Positions 55,985 to 64,000 of a DNA stretch of 64,000 nt are shown piece by piece. The DNA is from Companilactobacillus furfuricola (GTDB lineage Bacteria; Bacillota; Bacilli; Lactobacillales; Lactobacillaceae). The stretch covers positions 1-64,000 of the forward strand of contig NZ_RHNT01000001.1 in assembly GCF_003946325.1 (NCBI RefSeq), in the 5' to 3' direction. The notes beneath the pieces are model-generated. The model was not told the DNA's origin. It worked only from the letters and a program-made list of their open reading frames with translations, and made no database searches. Made by a program: the position numbers and the translations under genes. How positions within the stretch are numbered: position 1 is the first letter of the stretch; each line of letters starts with the position of its first letter.

Positions 55985-57328
55985 ATGATTGATTTTATAT
56001 CTGATTCTGTGTTGGATTCTGCGGTTGCTTCTTTGGAGAAGTTGGTGGCTGTTCCATCGTTTAATACTGAGGATTCTGGTTTTTCCGGGGCTCCTTTTGG
56101 TGCTGGGCCCCGGGCTGCTTTGGATTCTGTTTTGGAGATTGCTGCTGATTTGGGATTTGCTACTTTTTGTGATCCAGATGGCTATTATGGTTATGCTGAT
56201 GTTGGTTCTGGTGATTCGATTTTTGGGATTGTTTGCCATGTTGATACGGTTCCTGCTGGCGATGCTTCAGCTTGGTCGTTTCCTCCATTTGAATTGCATC
56301 GATCTGCTGGGGTTTTATATGGACGTGGTGTCCAAGATGATAAGGGGCCTACGGTGGCTGCTTTGTTTGCAGTTAAGGCTATTTTGGATGCTGGCTTTTC
56401 GTTTGACCGTAAGATCCGCTTTATTTTTGGGACTGATGAAGAGATTTTGTGGCGTTGTTTAGCTGAGTATAATAAGAAGGAAGTTCCGATCGATTTGGGG
56501 ATCGCCCCAGATGCTGAATTTCCACTGATTTATGCTGAAAAAGGTTTGCAGCAGTCGTATTTAGTTGGTGAAGGTTCGAGTGAGCTGTTTGTGGATGTGG
56601 TTGATTCATTTAATGCTGTGCCTAGTGCGGCTTTTTATGACGGCCCTAAATTAGCTGGAGTTAAGCAGGCGCTGAAGGAACATGATTTTGATTTTTTGGA
56701 TGATGATCCGGGATTGACGGTGGTAGGCAGATCTGTTCATGCGATGAATGCACCGTTCGGGGTCAATGCTATTGATCGTTTGGCTATTGCGTTGGCTGAT
56801 GTTTTTCCTGAAGTTTCGGTGCTACAATTTTTTAAAAAATATGGTGAGGAAGCTCATGGATTTAATCTATTAGGTGACGTTTCTGATGAAGTATCTGGGC
56901 AGCTGACTTTTAATATTTCTAGTTTGCAGATCGATCCTGCTGAGTCCAAGATTCAAATTGATCTGCGGATCCCGGTGACGGTCGATCATGATGAGTTGAT
57001 CGCTAAACTATCGCGGGTGGTTGCACCGTTTAATTTGAAGTATGTTGATTTTGACTACTTGAAGCCTTTGTATGTCAAAACTGATAGTTATTTAGTCAAA
57101 ACTTTAATGGCGAGCTATCAAGCTGTTTCAAAAGATATGACATCTAAACCCCAAATTTCTGGTGGAGCAACTTTTGCTAGAACAATGCCGAATACGGTGG
57201 CTTTTGGAGCGATGCTGCCGACTACACCAGATCATATGCACCAAGTTGATGAACGTTGGAGTTTGGCTGATATGAAACTTTCTATGAAAATTTTGGCTGA
57301 AGCAGTATATCGCCTTTGTGTTAAATAG
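55985..57328 (+). CDS. pepV: M20 family dipeptidase PepV
   Basis: 447-aa zinc metallopeptidase hydrolysing dipeptides for nitrogen supply. Zinc/catalytic motifs: VCHVDTVPAGD, GVQDDKGPTVAAL, GTDEEILW and DHMHQVDE. ATG 55985 is used; a TTG 15 bases earlier is rejected. Only a weak GGGTGGG Shine-Dalgarno. The first ~300 bp are extremely G/T-rich in third positions (gct, gtt, tct, ttg), fading toward the 3' end. Confidence 0.92.
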   Translation: MIDFISDSVLDSAVASLEKLVAVPSFNTEDSGFSGAPFGAGPRAALDSVLEIAADLGFATFCDPDGYYGYADVGSGDSIFGIVCHVDTVPAGDASAWSFPPFELHRSAGVLYGRGVQDDKGPTVAALFAVKAILDAGFSFDRKIRFIFGTDEEILWRCLAEYNKKEVPIDLGIAPDAEFPLIYAEKGLQQSYLVGEGSSELFVDVVDSFNAVPSAAFYDGPKLAGVKQALKEHDFDFLDDDPGLTVVGRSVHAMNAPFGVNAIDRLAIALADVFPEVSVLQFFKKYGEEAHGFNLLGDVSDEVSGQLTFNISSLQIDPAESKIQIDLRIPVTVDHDELIAKLSRVVAPFNLKYVDFDYLKPLYVKTDSYLVKTLMASYQAVSKDMTSKPQISGGATFARTMPNTVAFGAMLPTTPDHMHQVDERWSLADMKLSMKILAEAVYRLCVK

Positions 57329-57361
57329 TTATATGTTATACACTTAACGTTATAAAGATAT

Positions 57362-57389
57362 AAAACTAGGTAGAAACCTAGTTTTTTTT
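57362..57389 (+). terminator. Terminator-like hairpin between pepV and xylB
   Basis: AAAACTAGGT-AGAA-ACCTAGTTTT stem with T8. It ends next to the xylB Shine-Dalgarno (AGGAG at 57391-57395), so no promoter fits between; xylB must be read through it. Confidence 0.85.
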
Positions 57390-57407
57390 GAGGAGTTAAT
57401 TAAATAA

Positions 57408-58907
57408 ATGAGTTATGTAATGGGCGTCGATCTTGGAACTAGTTCTGTTAAAGTTTCTGTTGTAGACAAAACTGGTCAGATAGTATCACAGGAAAGCGCG
57501 AGTCTTTCATTGATCCAAGAGCAACCAGGTTATAGTGAACAAAATCCTGAAGATTGGGTGACAGCCACGACAGTGGCTATTGTCAATCTTGCACTAAAGG
57601 ACCACGTTGACCTTAATCAAATCGAAGGGATCAGCTATTCCGGTCAAATGCACGGATTAGTACTTTTAGGAGCTGAGAATCAAGTGCTTCGTCCAGCAAT
57701 TTTGTGGGATGACACACGAACGACTAAGCAATGCCAAGAGATCATGGATATTTGCGGTGATGATTTTGTTAAGATCACTAAGAATAGACCTCTAGAAGGC
57801 TTTACTTTGCCGAAGATCATGTGGGTGAAAGAAAATGAGCCTGAGATCTTTAAACAAGCTAAGACTTTCTTATTACCAAAGGATTATTTGCGTTATCAGA
57901 TGACTGGAGTCATTAATATGGAATATTCTGATGCCGCGGGTACAGTTTTATTAGATGTAGTGAATCAAAAATGGAGTCAGGAGATCTGCGATAAGTTAGG
58001 GATAGATATTGATCTTTGCCCACCACTAGTTAGATCGATCGATCAAATCGGTACTATTAGTAGCCGTTATGCGGAATATTCAGGAATGTCAGAAGATACT
58101 AAGGTGTTCGCTGGAGCTGCTGACAATGCTGCCGGCGCTATTGGAGCAGGTATTCTGGAAGAGGATCAAGTAATGATCAGTACCGGTACTTCTGGAGTGG
58201 TCTTGAAATTTGAGAATGATACTAAGGCTTATGATGGACAGTTGCATTTCTTTAACCATGCGATCCCAGATAAATATTATTCCATGGGGGTCACTTTAGC
58301 TGCTGGACATAGTTTTAAGTGGCTTTATTATACCTTCGGAGAAAATGAGCCTTTACAAGATTTTGTGAAGCGTGCTAATGAGGCACCTGTTGGTGCACAC
58401 GGTTTGCTATTTACGCCTTATATAGTTGGTGAAAGAACACCATATGCTGATAGTAAGATCCGTGGTAGTTTCATTGGTGTTTCAAGTTTGAATACTAAGG
58501 CCGATTTTGTGCGGGCAGTTCTTGAAGGTGTGATTTTCTCTTACGCTGATATTTTGAAGATCTACCATGAATACGGTAAACATTTCGATACAGTTTATTC
58601 GATCGGTGGGGGAGCAAGAAGTCCAGAATGGTTACAGATCCAAGCTAATGTGTTTAATACTAAAGTCTCAACGATCAAGAATGATCAAGAAACAGGTATC
58701 GGAGCAGCTATGATCGCTGCTGTTGGTGTAAAATGGTTCGATGATTTCAAGAGTTGTGCTGAGCAATTCGTTCAAAAAGGCAAGAGTTACTGGCCAGAGC
58801 CAGAAAAGGTCGAACAATATCAAAAGCTTTATAGCATTTATTCTAAAGTTTATGGCCAAACTAAAGAGATGAATCATGAATTGATCGATTTTAGAAATGA
58901 TAATTAA
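57408..58907 (+). CDS. xylB: Xylulokinase (FGGY family)
   Basis: 499-aa carbohydrate kinase phosphorylating D-xylulose. N-terminal GVDLGTSSVKVSVVD, the xylulokinase-type SYSGQMHGLVLL, LRPAILWDDTRT and PLEGFTLPKIMWVKENEPE, and GTSGVV plus GGGARSPEW in the C-terminal domain. No xylA or pentose transporter is nearby. Other FGGY kinases are possible but less likely given these motifs. Confidence 0.88.
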   Translation: MSYVMGVDLGTSSVKVSVVDKTGQIVSQESASLSLIQEQPGYSEQNPEDWVTATTVAIVNLALKDHVDLNQIEGISYSGQMHGLVLLGAENQVLRPAILWDDTRTTKQCQEIMDICGDDFVKITKNRPLEGFTLPKIMWVKENEPEIFKQAKTFLLPKDYLRYQMTGVINMEYSDAAGTVLLDVVNQKWSQEICDKLGIDIDLCPPLVRSIDQIGTISSRYAEYSGMSEDTKVFAGAADNAAGAIGAGILEEDQVMISTGTSGVVLKFENDTKAYDGQLHFFNHAIPDKYYSMGVTLAAGHSFKWLYYTFGENEPLQDFVKRANEAPVGAHGLLFTPYIVGERTPYADSKIRGSFIGVSSLNTKADFVRAVLEGVIFSYADILKIYHEYGKHFDTVYSIGGGARSPEWLQIQANVFNTKVSTIKNDQETGIGAAMIAAVGVKWFDDFKSCAEQFVQKGKSYWPEPEKVEQYQKLYSIYSKVYGQTKEMNHELIDFRNDN

Positions 58908-58940
58908 TGCTGGTAAGATAATAGCTTAATTTCAATCAAA

Positions 58941-58978
58941 GACCGACAAACTCACGCTGTGAATTTGCCGGTTTTTAA
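58941..58978 (+). terminator. Terminator of xylB
   Basis: ACCGACAAACTCAC-GCT-GTGAATTTGCCGGT stem (two G-U pairs) followed by T5. Confidence 0.88.
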
Positions 58979-59013
58979 TTGAGCAAATTACAGTAATCAA
59001 ATGGAGTGGGATC

Positions 59014-60306
59014 ATGTTAAATGTGCGTCAAATTAAGACATCTTTCAATGACGAGCGGATCGAAGCTTTATTGAAGGTGGCATTGAAACAAGAGATTTTT
59101 AGCTTTTTTGAATCATCTGATAGGACAACTACCTGGGTCGGCATCGGCTGTACCGATAAGATAAATCCCAGCGAACAAGGTAACCGATTTAAACAAGTTG
59201 ATTCATGGTTCAAGCAGATCAAGCAAAAACTACCGCAAAAAACCGACCTGAGCGTTGTTTCAATCATGGGAGGCTTTTCTTTTGATCAAACAGTTGACGA
59301 TGATTTATTTGGAGACTGGTCAAATGGTTTTTTCTTCTTGCCAAGACTGGTTTTTAAAATAACTGGTCACCAAGTGGCCATAACCGAGATCAAGAAACAT
59401 CGTTTCACCGAAGTTTCATTAGAGGAAACAATCGAGCAGTTGATCGATCTATCGACTGAGAAAATCAGCTGGACCAAAGTAAAACTAACTGATCTAGACA
59501 CTGATTGGTCTAAGAAAGTTGATCAAGTTGCAAAGAAAATCAAAGTTTCCCAGACTTTACAAAAGGTAGTATTAGGGCGTTTTAAACAAGGTGAGATAAC
59601 TGGTGACATTGATCCATCTTTGGCTTTGAAAGCTCTTCGTTCGTTGAATAAAACAACCTATCATTTCATGCTCAAATATCATGACCAAATGTTCATTAGC
59701 GCTACCCCCGAACGGTTATTTAAAGTTGAAGAAAAACAATTTTCAACGGCAGCCATTGCGGGTACGATCAAAAGAGGGGCCACTAATAGCGAAGATAATC
59801 ATCTCGCCCTGGAACTTTTTGGAGATAAGAAGAATCGGCGCGAGCATCAAATCGTCGTTCAGCAAATAACTGATCAACTTAAGTCGTTGACCGATAATTT
59901 ACAAAATGAAAAAGAGCCCATGATATTAAAGAATCAGACGGTTCAACATTTGTTCACGCCGATCAAAGGGACCTTGAAACAAACGGTCGATATTTGTTCG
60001 TTGATTGAAAAGATGCATCCAACTCCAGCTTTGGGAGGGATGCCTAAAAATGAAGCAATGCAAATAATTGCTCGAACAGAGTCACGTTCTCGGGGGTTAT
60101 TTGGGGCACCGATCGGCTATTTGAGCTTTGATGGTGATTCGGAAATGATTGTCGGTATTCGTTCACTGTACTTGAATCAGTCACAAATATTGATGTTTGC
60201 CGGTGCGGGGATCATGCCAGATTCGATCGGTAAAGCTGAACAAACCGAGACTGAACTGAAATTTCAACCGATGATTAAATTATTAAATTATTTGGAGGAT
60301 AAGTAA
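59014..60306 (+). CDS. menF: Isochorismate synthase
   Basis: 430-aa chorismate-utilising enzyme starting the menaquinone pathway. C-terminal chorismate-binding domain: VVLGRFKQGEI, FISATPERLFKV, AIAGTIKRG, MHPTPALGGMPKNEA and SRGLFGAPIGYLSFDG. Followed directly by menD, which decides isochorismate synthase over anthranilate or salicylate synthase. GGAGTGG Shine-Dalgarno. Confidence 0.93.
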   Translation: MLNVRQIKTSFNDERIEALLKVALKQEIFSFFESSDRTTTWVGIGCTDKINPSEQGNRFKQVDSWFKQIKQKLPQKTDLSVVSIMGGFSFDQTVDDDLFGDWSNGFFFLPRLVFKITGHQVAITEIKKHRFTEVSLEETIEQLIDLSTEKISWTKVKLTDLDTDWSKKVDQVAKKIKVSQTLQKVVLGRFKQGEITGDIDPSLALKALRSLNKTTYHFMLKYHDQMFISATPERLFKVEEKQFSTAAIAGTIKRGATNSEDNHLALELFGDKKNRREHQIVVQQITDQLKSLTDNLQNEKEPMILKNQTVQHLFTPIKGTLKQTVDICSLIEKMHPTPALGGMPKNEAMQIIARTESRSRGLFGAPIGYLSFDGDSEMIVGIRSLYLNQSQILMFAGAGIMPDSIGKAEQTETELKFQPMIKLLNYLEDK

Positions 60307-62000
60307 TGTCAGGCGTCATGACGAAGAACATCAAATTGCTGTTATTGGGACTGATCCAACAAGGCGTTGAACAATTTGTGATCTCACCAGGTTCCCGCTC
60401 GACTCCCGTCGTTTTAATATTGGCAGAATTAGCCAAAAAGAAGGCAAACGTTAAATTATTTGTTGACGTCGATGAACGCAGTGCTAGTTTTTTTGGACTA
60501 GGATTGGCGAAAGATTCTCATCAGCCAGTTGCATTGATCTGTACTTCTGGGACGGCAGCAACTGAATACAGTTCTGCTGTTGCTGAGGCCAAATTGTCCA
60601 ACTTGCCACTGATCGTAATTACGACTGATCGACCAATGGAATTGACTAATATTGGTGCTCCACAAGCAATCGATCAAGTTGATTTGTACGGAAATAATAC
60701 TAAGTACTTTACACAGCTGCAAGTTCAAGATAACGCCGAAAGTGTCTCAGACTTTATTAGCTTTGAGTCGCAAAGAATTGTTTTGTTAGCTAAACAAGAT
60801 CCAAAAGCTCCAGTCCAGATCAATCTTCCTTTAAGAAAGCCACTAATGCCTGAATTTGAAACACCTGATCCAACTTTTCAAAAGCTGGAAGATCTTTCAA
60901 ATCCAACGAAAATTGATTTTTCATGGTTAAAACAATTTCAAAATAAAAAAGTCATGCTTATAGCTGGCCCAACTAATACAACTATTGCAGATGAATTAGT
61001 TCAATTGAGTCATCATAAAAATTGGCCATTAGTGAGTGATATTTTATCTAATACTAGAGGTTTTGAGGTTATTGAAAATTTTGACTTAACTACTAAATTG
61101 CTGGATAGTGATTCAATATCGAATTATCAACCAGATTTGGTCCTTAAATTCGGCGCAACCTTAGTCTCAGCCAATATTTCTAATTGGCTCAAAAATTTAC
61201 CGACTGCAGTTACGATCGTTAACTGTAGTAATAATGGTTTATCAGACCACACATTAAGCTCAAATAAAGTATTGTTCGATGATCCCAAAACGATCGTTAC
61301 TTCATTGCTTGAGACAGATGTTATTGGATCAAAAGCGTATTTTGAGGCGATGGAACAATTAGATCAAGAAACTTCTGCTTTGAAAACGAAGATAGTTGAC
61401 CAACAATTTTCGGAAATGTCGCTTCCAAAGATCATGGGAGAACACAGTAGTGATCAAGCGAATTTCTTCATCAGCAACAGTATGCCAGTTAGAGATTTTG
61501 AAAATTACTTTGCTGCTAAAGCTGGACAATCTATTTATTGCAATCGCGGTGCAAACGGGATCGACGGAGTGGTCTCGACGGCACTAGGAACTGCTATGAG
61601 ACATTTAGAAAATTATTTGTTGATCGGTGATCTGGCAATGTTTCATGATATGAACGGCTTGATGATGGCTAAGCGTTATCAAATACCGATCACCATCGTT
61701 GTCGTGAATAATGATGGTGGGGGGATTTTCTCATTTCTACCTCAAGCTACTGCGAAAGATTATTTTGAGATGCTGTTTGGTACGCCGCAAGATATCAATA
61801 TTGAAAAAATGGCTTATCTTTACGACTTCTCTTACTTCGACGGTTCGACATCGGAGAAGTTTAAACAGGCCCTAGCAAGCCAAAATCAGCAAAAGATCAT
61901 TGAAGTAACTAGCGACCGAAATAACAATCTGCAACAACATCAAGATTTGGAAAAAACACTGCAAAAGGAATTGAATGATTTTGTCAGAAATCAGCATTAA
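60306..62000 (+). CDS. menD: SEPHCHC synthase MenD
   Basis: 564-aa thiamine-diphosphate enzyme joining isochorismate and 2-oxoglutarate. N-terminal FVISPGSRSTPVV, the acceptor Glu region TSGTAATEYSSAVAEA, and the C-terminal NRGANGIDGVVSTALG plus GDLAMFHDMNGL ThDP motif. Its start overlaps the menF stop by one base, with GGAGG upstream; overlaps menH by 26 bp. Confidence 0.94.
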   Translation: MSGVMTKNIKLLLLGLIQQGVEQFVISPGSRSTPVVLILAELAKKKANVKLFVDVDERSASFFGLGLAKDSHQPVALICTSGTAATEYSSAVAEAKLSNLPLIVITTDRPMELTNIGAPQAIDQVDLYGNNTKYFTQLQVQDNAESVSDFISFESQRIVLLAKQDPKAPVQINLPLRKPLMPEFETPDPTFQKLEDLSNPTKIDFSWLKQFQNKKVMLIAGPTNTTIADELVQLSHHKNWPLVSDILSNTRGFEVIENFDLTTKLLDSDSISNYQPDLVLKFGATLVSANISNWLKNLPTAVTIVNCSNNGLSDHTLSSNKVLFDDPKTIVTSLLETDVIGSKAYFEAMEQLDQETSALKTKIVDQQFSEMSLPKIMGEHSSDQANFFISNSMPVRDFENYFAAKAGQSIYCNRGANGIDGVVSTALGTAMRHLENYLLIGDLAMFHDMNGLMMAKRYQIPITIVVVNNDGGGIFSFLPQATAKDYFEMLFGTPQDINIEKMAYLYDFSYFDGSTSEKFKQALASQNQQKIIEVTSDRNNNLQQHQDLEKTLQKELNDFVRNQH

Positions 62001-62793
62001 TCAAAATACTTATCATTTTCAAGCATCGATCAGTGACCCGAAGGAAACAGTCTATGTTTTCTTGCATGGCTTCCTTGGCAGTAAAGAGGATTATCAACCG
62101 TTGTTGACCGATTTCCCTCAGCAATATTTGGCATTAGATCTGCTAGGATTTGGTGAAAACCGGACATGTGACGTTTTACCTGATGACTTCACTCAAACTA
62201 AGCAAGTTGATGAATTACATCAAATTTTTCAAAGACTACATCTTTCAAAAATAATTTTAGTTGGTTATTCAATGGGTGGACGGATCGCTATAGCTTATGC
62301 GCTGAAATATCCTAACACGCTTGATCATTTAGTATTAGAAAGCACTACAGCGGGGATCAGTGACGAAAAATTGCGTCAAAAAAGACAACAGCACGATGCA
62401 AAGCTGGCTGAGAAATTAATGAATTCAGGGATGGAAAAATTCGTCAGCGATTGGGAAAAGTTGCCTTTGTTTGCTTCACAGCAAACTGCTTCACCAGCTA
62501 AAATTTCCTTTATGCATCAACAAAGAATTCAACAAAATCCGCAAAATGCGGCGAATTCACTATTGATGATGGGAACTGGCAAACAGCCAAATTATTGGGA
62601 CAAGCTCGATCCTCTTAGCAAATTGTCTGTGGTAGTTATTGCTGGTGATGAGGATAAAAAATTTGTTAAAATTGGCTCAAAGCTACATCAAAAGATCAGG
62701 GGGAGCAAGCTTCTGGTCGTTCAGAATGTAGGTCATAATATTCATTTTGAAAAACCAGATATTTTTAAAAAAATATTGCTAGATATTGACTAA
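61975..62793 (+). CDS. menH: SHCHC synthase MenH (alpha/beta hydrolase)
   Basis: 272-aa alpha/beta hydrolase with FLHGFLGSKEDY, nucleophile GYSMGGRIA and the C-terminal His in QNVGHNIHFEKP. It removes pyruvate from SEPHCHC in menaquinone synthesis. Part of menFDH; menB and menE are not here. Confidence 0.9.
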   Translation: MILSEISINQNTYHFQASISDPKETVYVFLHGFLGSKEDYQPLLTDFPQQYLALDLLGFGENRTCDVLPDDFTQTKQVDELHQIFQRLHLSKIILVGYSMGGRIAIAYALKYPNTLDHLVLESTTAGISDEKLRQKRQQHDAKLAEKLMNSGMEKFVSDWEKLPLFASQQTASPAKISFMHQQRIQQNPQNAANSLLMMGTGKQPNYWDKLDPLSKLSVVVIAGDEDKKFVKIGSKLHQKIRGSKLLVVQNVGHNIHFEKPDIFKKILLDID

Positions 62794-62861
62794 AATATAT
62801 TTGAATATACAATTAATAGTACAACACACCGCTTGCGGATATGAAGAATAGAGGAATTAAC

Positions 62862-63677
62862 ATGATCAGCTTTCTTGGAACTGATTTAGATGGTACTTTA
62901 TTAAACAGCAACCAAGAGATATCGCTTGAAAATAGTCGTGCTATTAAAATGGCCGTTTCTCAAGGGATCAGATTTGGCATTTGTTCCGGACGCTCTTTGA
63001 GATCAGTTAGTCATTATTTGGATGATATTTTACAAGTTCCTGGATATAAAATGGTCCTTAATGGAGCTATCGTCTTAGATCCTAATAACCGCAAGATCTC
63101 AGATCGTCCGCTCGCAAAAGCTACCATCGAGCATATTTTAATGAGCGTAGAGCAAACGGATTTTAAAGTGGTAGTAGACTCAATGGATCAAACTTTCGTT
63201 TATGATCAACAACGAAGTGGCACCACATACTACGAAGGGGAGGACCCAAAGAATGTGATTGTCTCTTCGATAAAGGATTTACGCAAGATCAACGATGATC
63301 CACGCAATATTTTTTACAAGATCAGTTTCAGCACGGATGACAATGCTAAATTGATGAAGAAAATGGAACGGATTACGTCATTGCCTATCGTCATCACTCG
63401 TTCAGGGGAAAATTATTATGAAATAAATGCCTTAGATTGCACCAAATTAGCGGCACTACAACGTATTTCAGCAATCACCAAGCTGCCGTTAACGTCTTTT
63501 ATGTGTTTTGGTGACTATGGTAATGATCTGGAAATGATTGACCGCGTTGGCTATGGTGTTGCAGTAGATAATGCACGTGAAGAGATCAAGAATGTCGCTG
63601 ATTATATTACGAAAACGAACAATCAGCACGGAGTCTCCTTAATGATAAATAAAGTTTTACGCGGTGAAATTAGATAA
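62862..63677 (+). CDS. Cof-type HAD-IIB phosphatase
   Basis: 271-aa HAD-superfamily hydrolase. Motif I GTDLDGTLLNSNQEIS, CSGRSLRSV, and motif IV CFGDYGNDLEMI with the C2 cap between. Dephosphorylates sugar phosphates or flavin precursors; the substrate is unknown. ATG 62862 is preferred over 62841 because GAGG (62851-62854) lies between them. Confidence 0.88.
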   Translation: MISFLGTDLDGTLLNSNQEISLENSRAIKMAVSQGIRFGICSGRSLRSVSHYLDDILQVPGYKMVLNGAIVLDPNNRKISDRPLAKATIEHILMSVEQTDFKVVVDSMDQTFVYDQQRSGTTYYEGEDPKNVIVSSIKDLRKINDDPRNIFYKISFSTDDNAKLMKKMERITSLPIVITRSGENYYEINALDCTKLAALQRISAITKLPLTSFMCFGDYGNDLEMIDRVGYGVAVDNAREEIKNVADYITKTNNQHGVSLMINKVLRGEIR

Positions 63678-63695
63678 CTGAAGACAATTTTATTG

Positions 63696-63727
63696 AAAAA
63701 ACTCGGGATAATTCCTGAGTTTTTTTA
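63696..63727 (+). terminator. Terminator of the HAD phosphatase gene
   Basis: AAACTCGGGA-TAAT-TCCTGAGTTT stem (one G-U pair) followed by T. Confidence 0.9.
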
Positions 63728-63742
63728 TTTCCAAATAAAAAA

Positions 63743-63763
63743 ATAAAGCGTTTACGTTATAAT
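63743..63763 (+). promoter_or_regulatory. dhaK promoter -10 box with cre-like sequence
   Basis: TATAAT at 63758-63763; ATAAAGCGTTTACG (63743-63756) matches the CcpA cre consensus at 11 of 14 positions and overlaps the -35/-10 spacer, suggesting carbon-catabolite repression. No clear -35. Confidence 0.5.
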
Positions 63764-63795
63764 GAAATTGTTGTAAATGTATCGAGGAGGATGGC

Positions 63796-64000
63796 ATGAA
63801 AAAAATAATTAATAATGTTGATAATATTGTTCCAGAAATGATTTCTGGATTAGTCAGAACTAATTCAAATTTAGTCAGACAAATTCCTGATACTACTGCA
63901 GTTGTCAGAAATGATGCTAAATTTTCTGAGGAAAAGCAAGTTGGTATCGTATCTGGTGGTGGTAGTGGCCATGAACCGCTTCATGCAGGTTTTGTTGGTG
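63796..64000 (+). CDS. dhaK: Dihydroxyacetone kinase subunit DhaK, 5' part
   Basis: Partial; the gene runs off the window. The 68 visible codons begin MKKIINNVDNIVPEMISGL and contain VSGGGSGHEPLHAGFVG, the DhaK substrate-binding signature (His binds dihydroxyacetone covalently, by family). GAGGAGG Shine-Dalgarno. The PTS-type partners DhaL and DhaM would be expected downstream. Confidence 0.9.
   Translation, partial: MKKIINNVDNIVPEMISGLVRTNSNLVRQIPDTTAVVRNDAKFSEEKQVGIVSGGGSGHEPLHAGFVG

Overview
The window is a low-GC Gram-positive chromosome segment of the Lactobacillaceae type. Evidence for this: an ldhD-type D-lactate dehydrogenase, an RNase J1/J2 pair with RpoY, a T-box leader and PyrR-type attenuators, a sufCDSUB operon, PepV, and the order typA-ftsW-ylbG-rsmD-coaD-ylbL-comEA-comEC-holA-rpsT. 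A member of or near Companilactobacillus seems likely, but that is inference from gene content; no 16S gene is present.

Layout. 1-746: a long non-coding repeat (copy A). 747-4484 (+): histidine phosphatase, TPR protein, RecD2. 4691-8567 (-): lipid kinase, a tandem palindromic repeat, rnjA, rpoY, def. 8758-9955 (+): lrgA/lrgB pair; then ldhD. 11128-15978: pdhABCD. 16054-17113: UPF0223 protein and inositol-phosphatase-family protein. 17185-26726: typA, ftsW, ylbG, rsmD, coaD, ylbL/sepM-like, comEA, comEC, holA. 26845-27096 (-): rpsT. 27311-27580: rpsO. 27629-28330: repeat copy B. 28571-36243: rnjB, TPR protein, tuf, tig, clpX, engB. 36596-41790: sufCDSUB. 41961-43117: a broken NlpC/P60 wall hydrolase. 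43157-43820: repeat copy C. 44073-47046: tyrosine T-box, tyrS, nhaC-family transporter. 47039-51846: tandem PyrR attenuators and pyrBCFED. 51908-52180: palindromic repeats. 52256-53660: FabK-like reductase and thioesterase. 53834-55342: YfcC-family transporter. 55392-55790: repeat copy D. 55985-58907: pepV, xylB. 59014-62793: menF-menD-menH. 62862-63677: HAD phosphatase. 63796-end: 5' end of dhaK.

How genes fit together. PyrD is the quinone-dependent class 2 type, and three menaquinone genes lie 7 kb downstream, so pyrimidine synthesis here probably relies on menaquinone. The pyr genes carry two PyrR-type attenuators. tyrS and the NhaC-family transporter share one tyrosine T-box, suggesting the transporter handles tyrosine or something tied to it. 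RNase J1 keeps all metal ligands while RNase J2 has lost several.

The most unusual content is non-coding. Four copies of a long composite repeat (A-D) sit between a gene 3' end and the next + strand gene. Three of them carry a hairpin module whose stems differ in sequence but stay paired, pointing to selection on structure. Copy D lacks the module and copy C has 69 bp more inside it. A second, unrelated palindromic family (two tandem 125-bp units near 5.8 kb, one reverse-oriented copy and one fragment near 52 kb) also preserves pairing while its stem sequence changes. Genes beside the long repeats have visibly G/T-rich codons that fade with distance.
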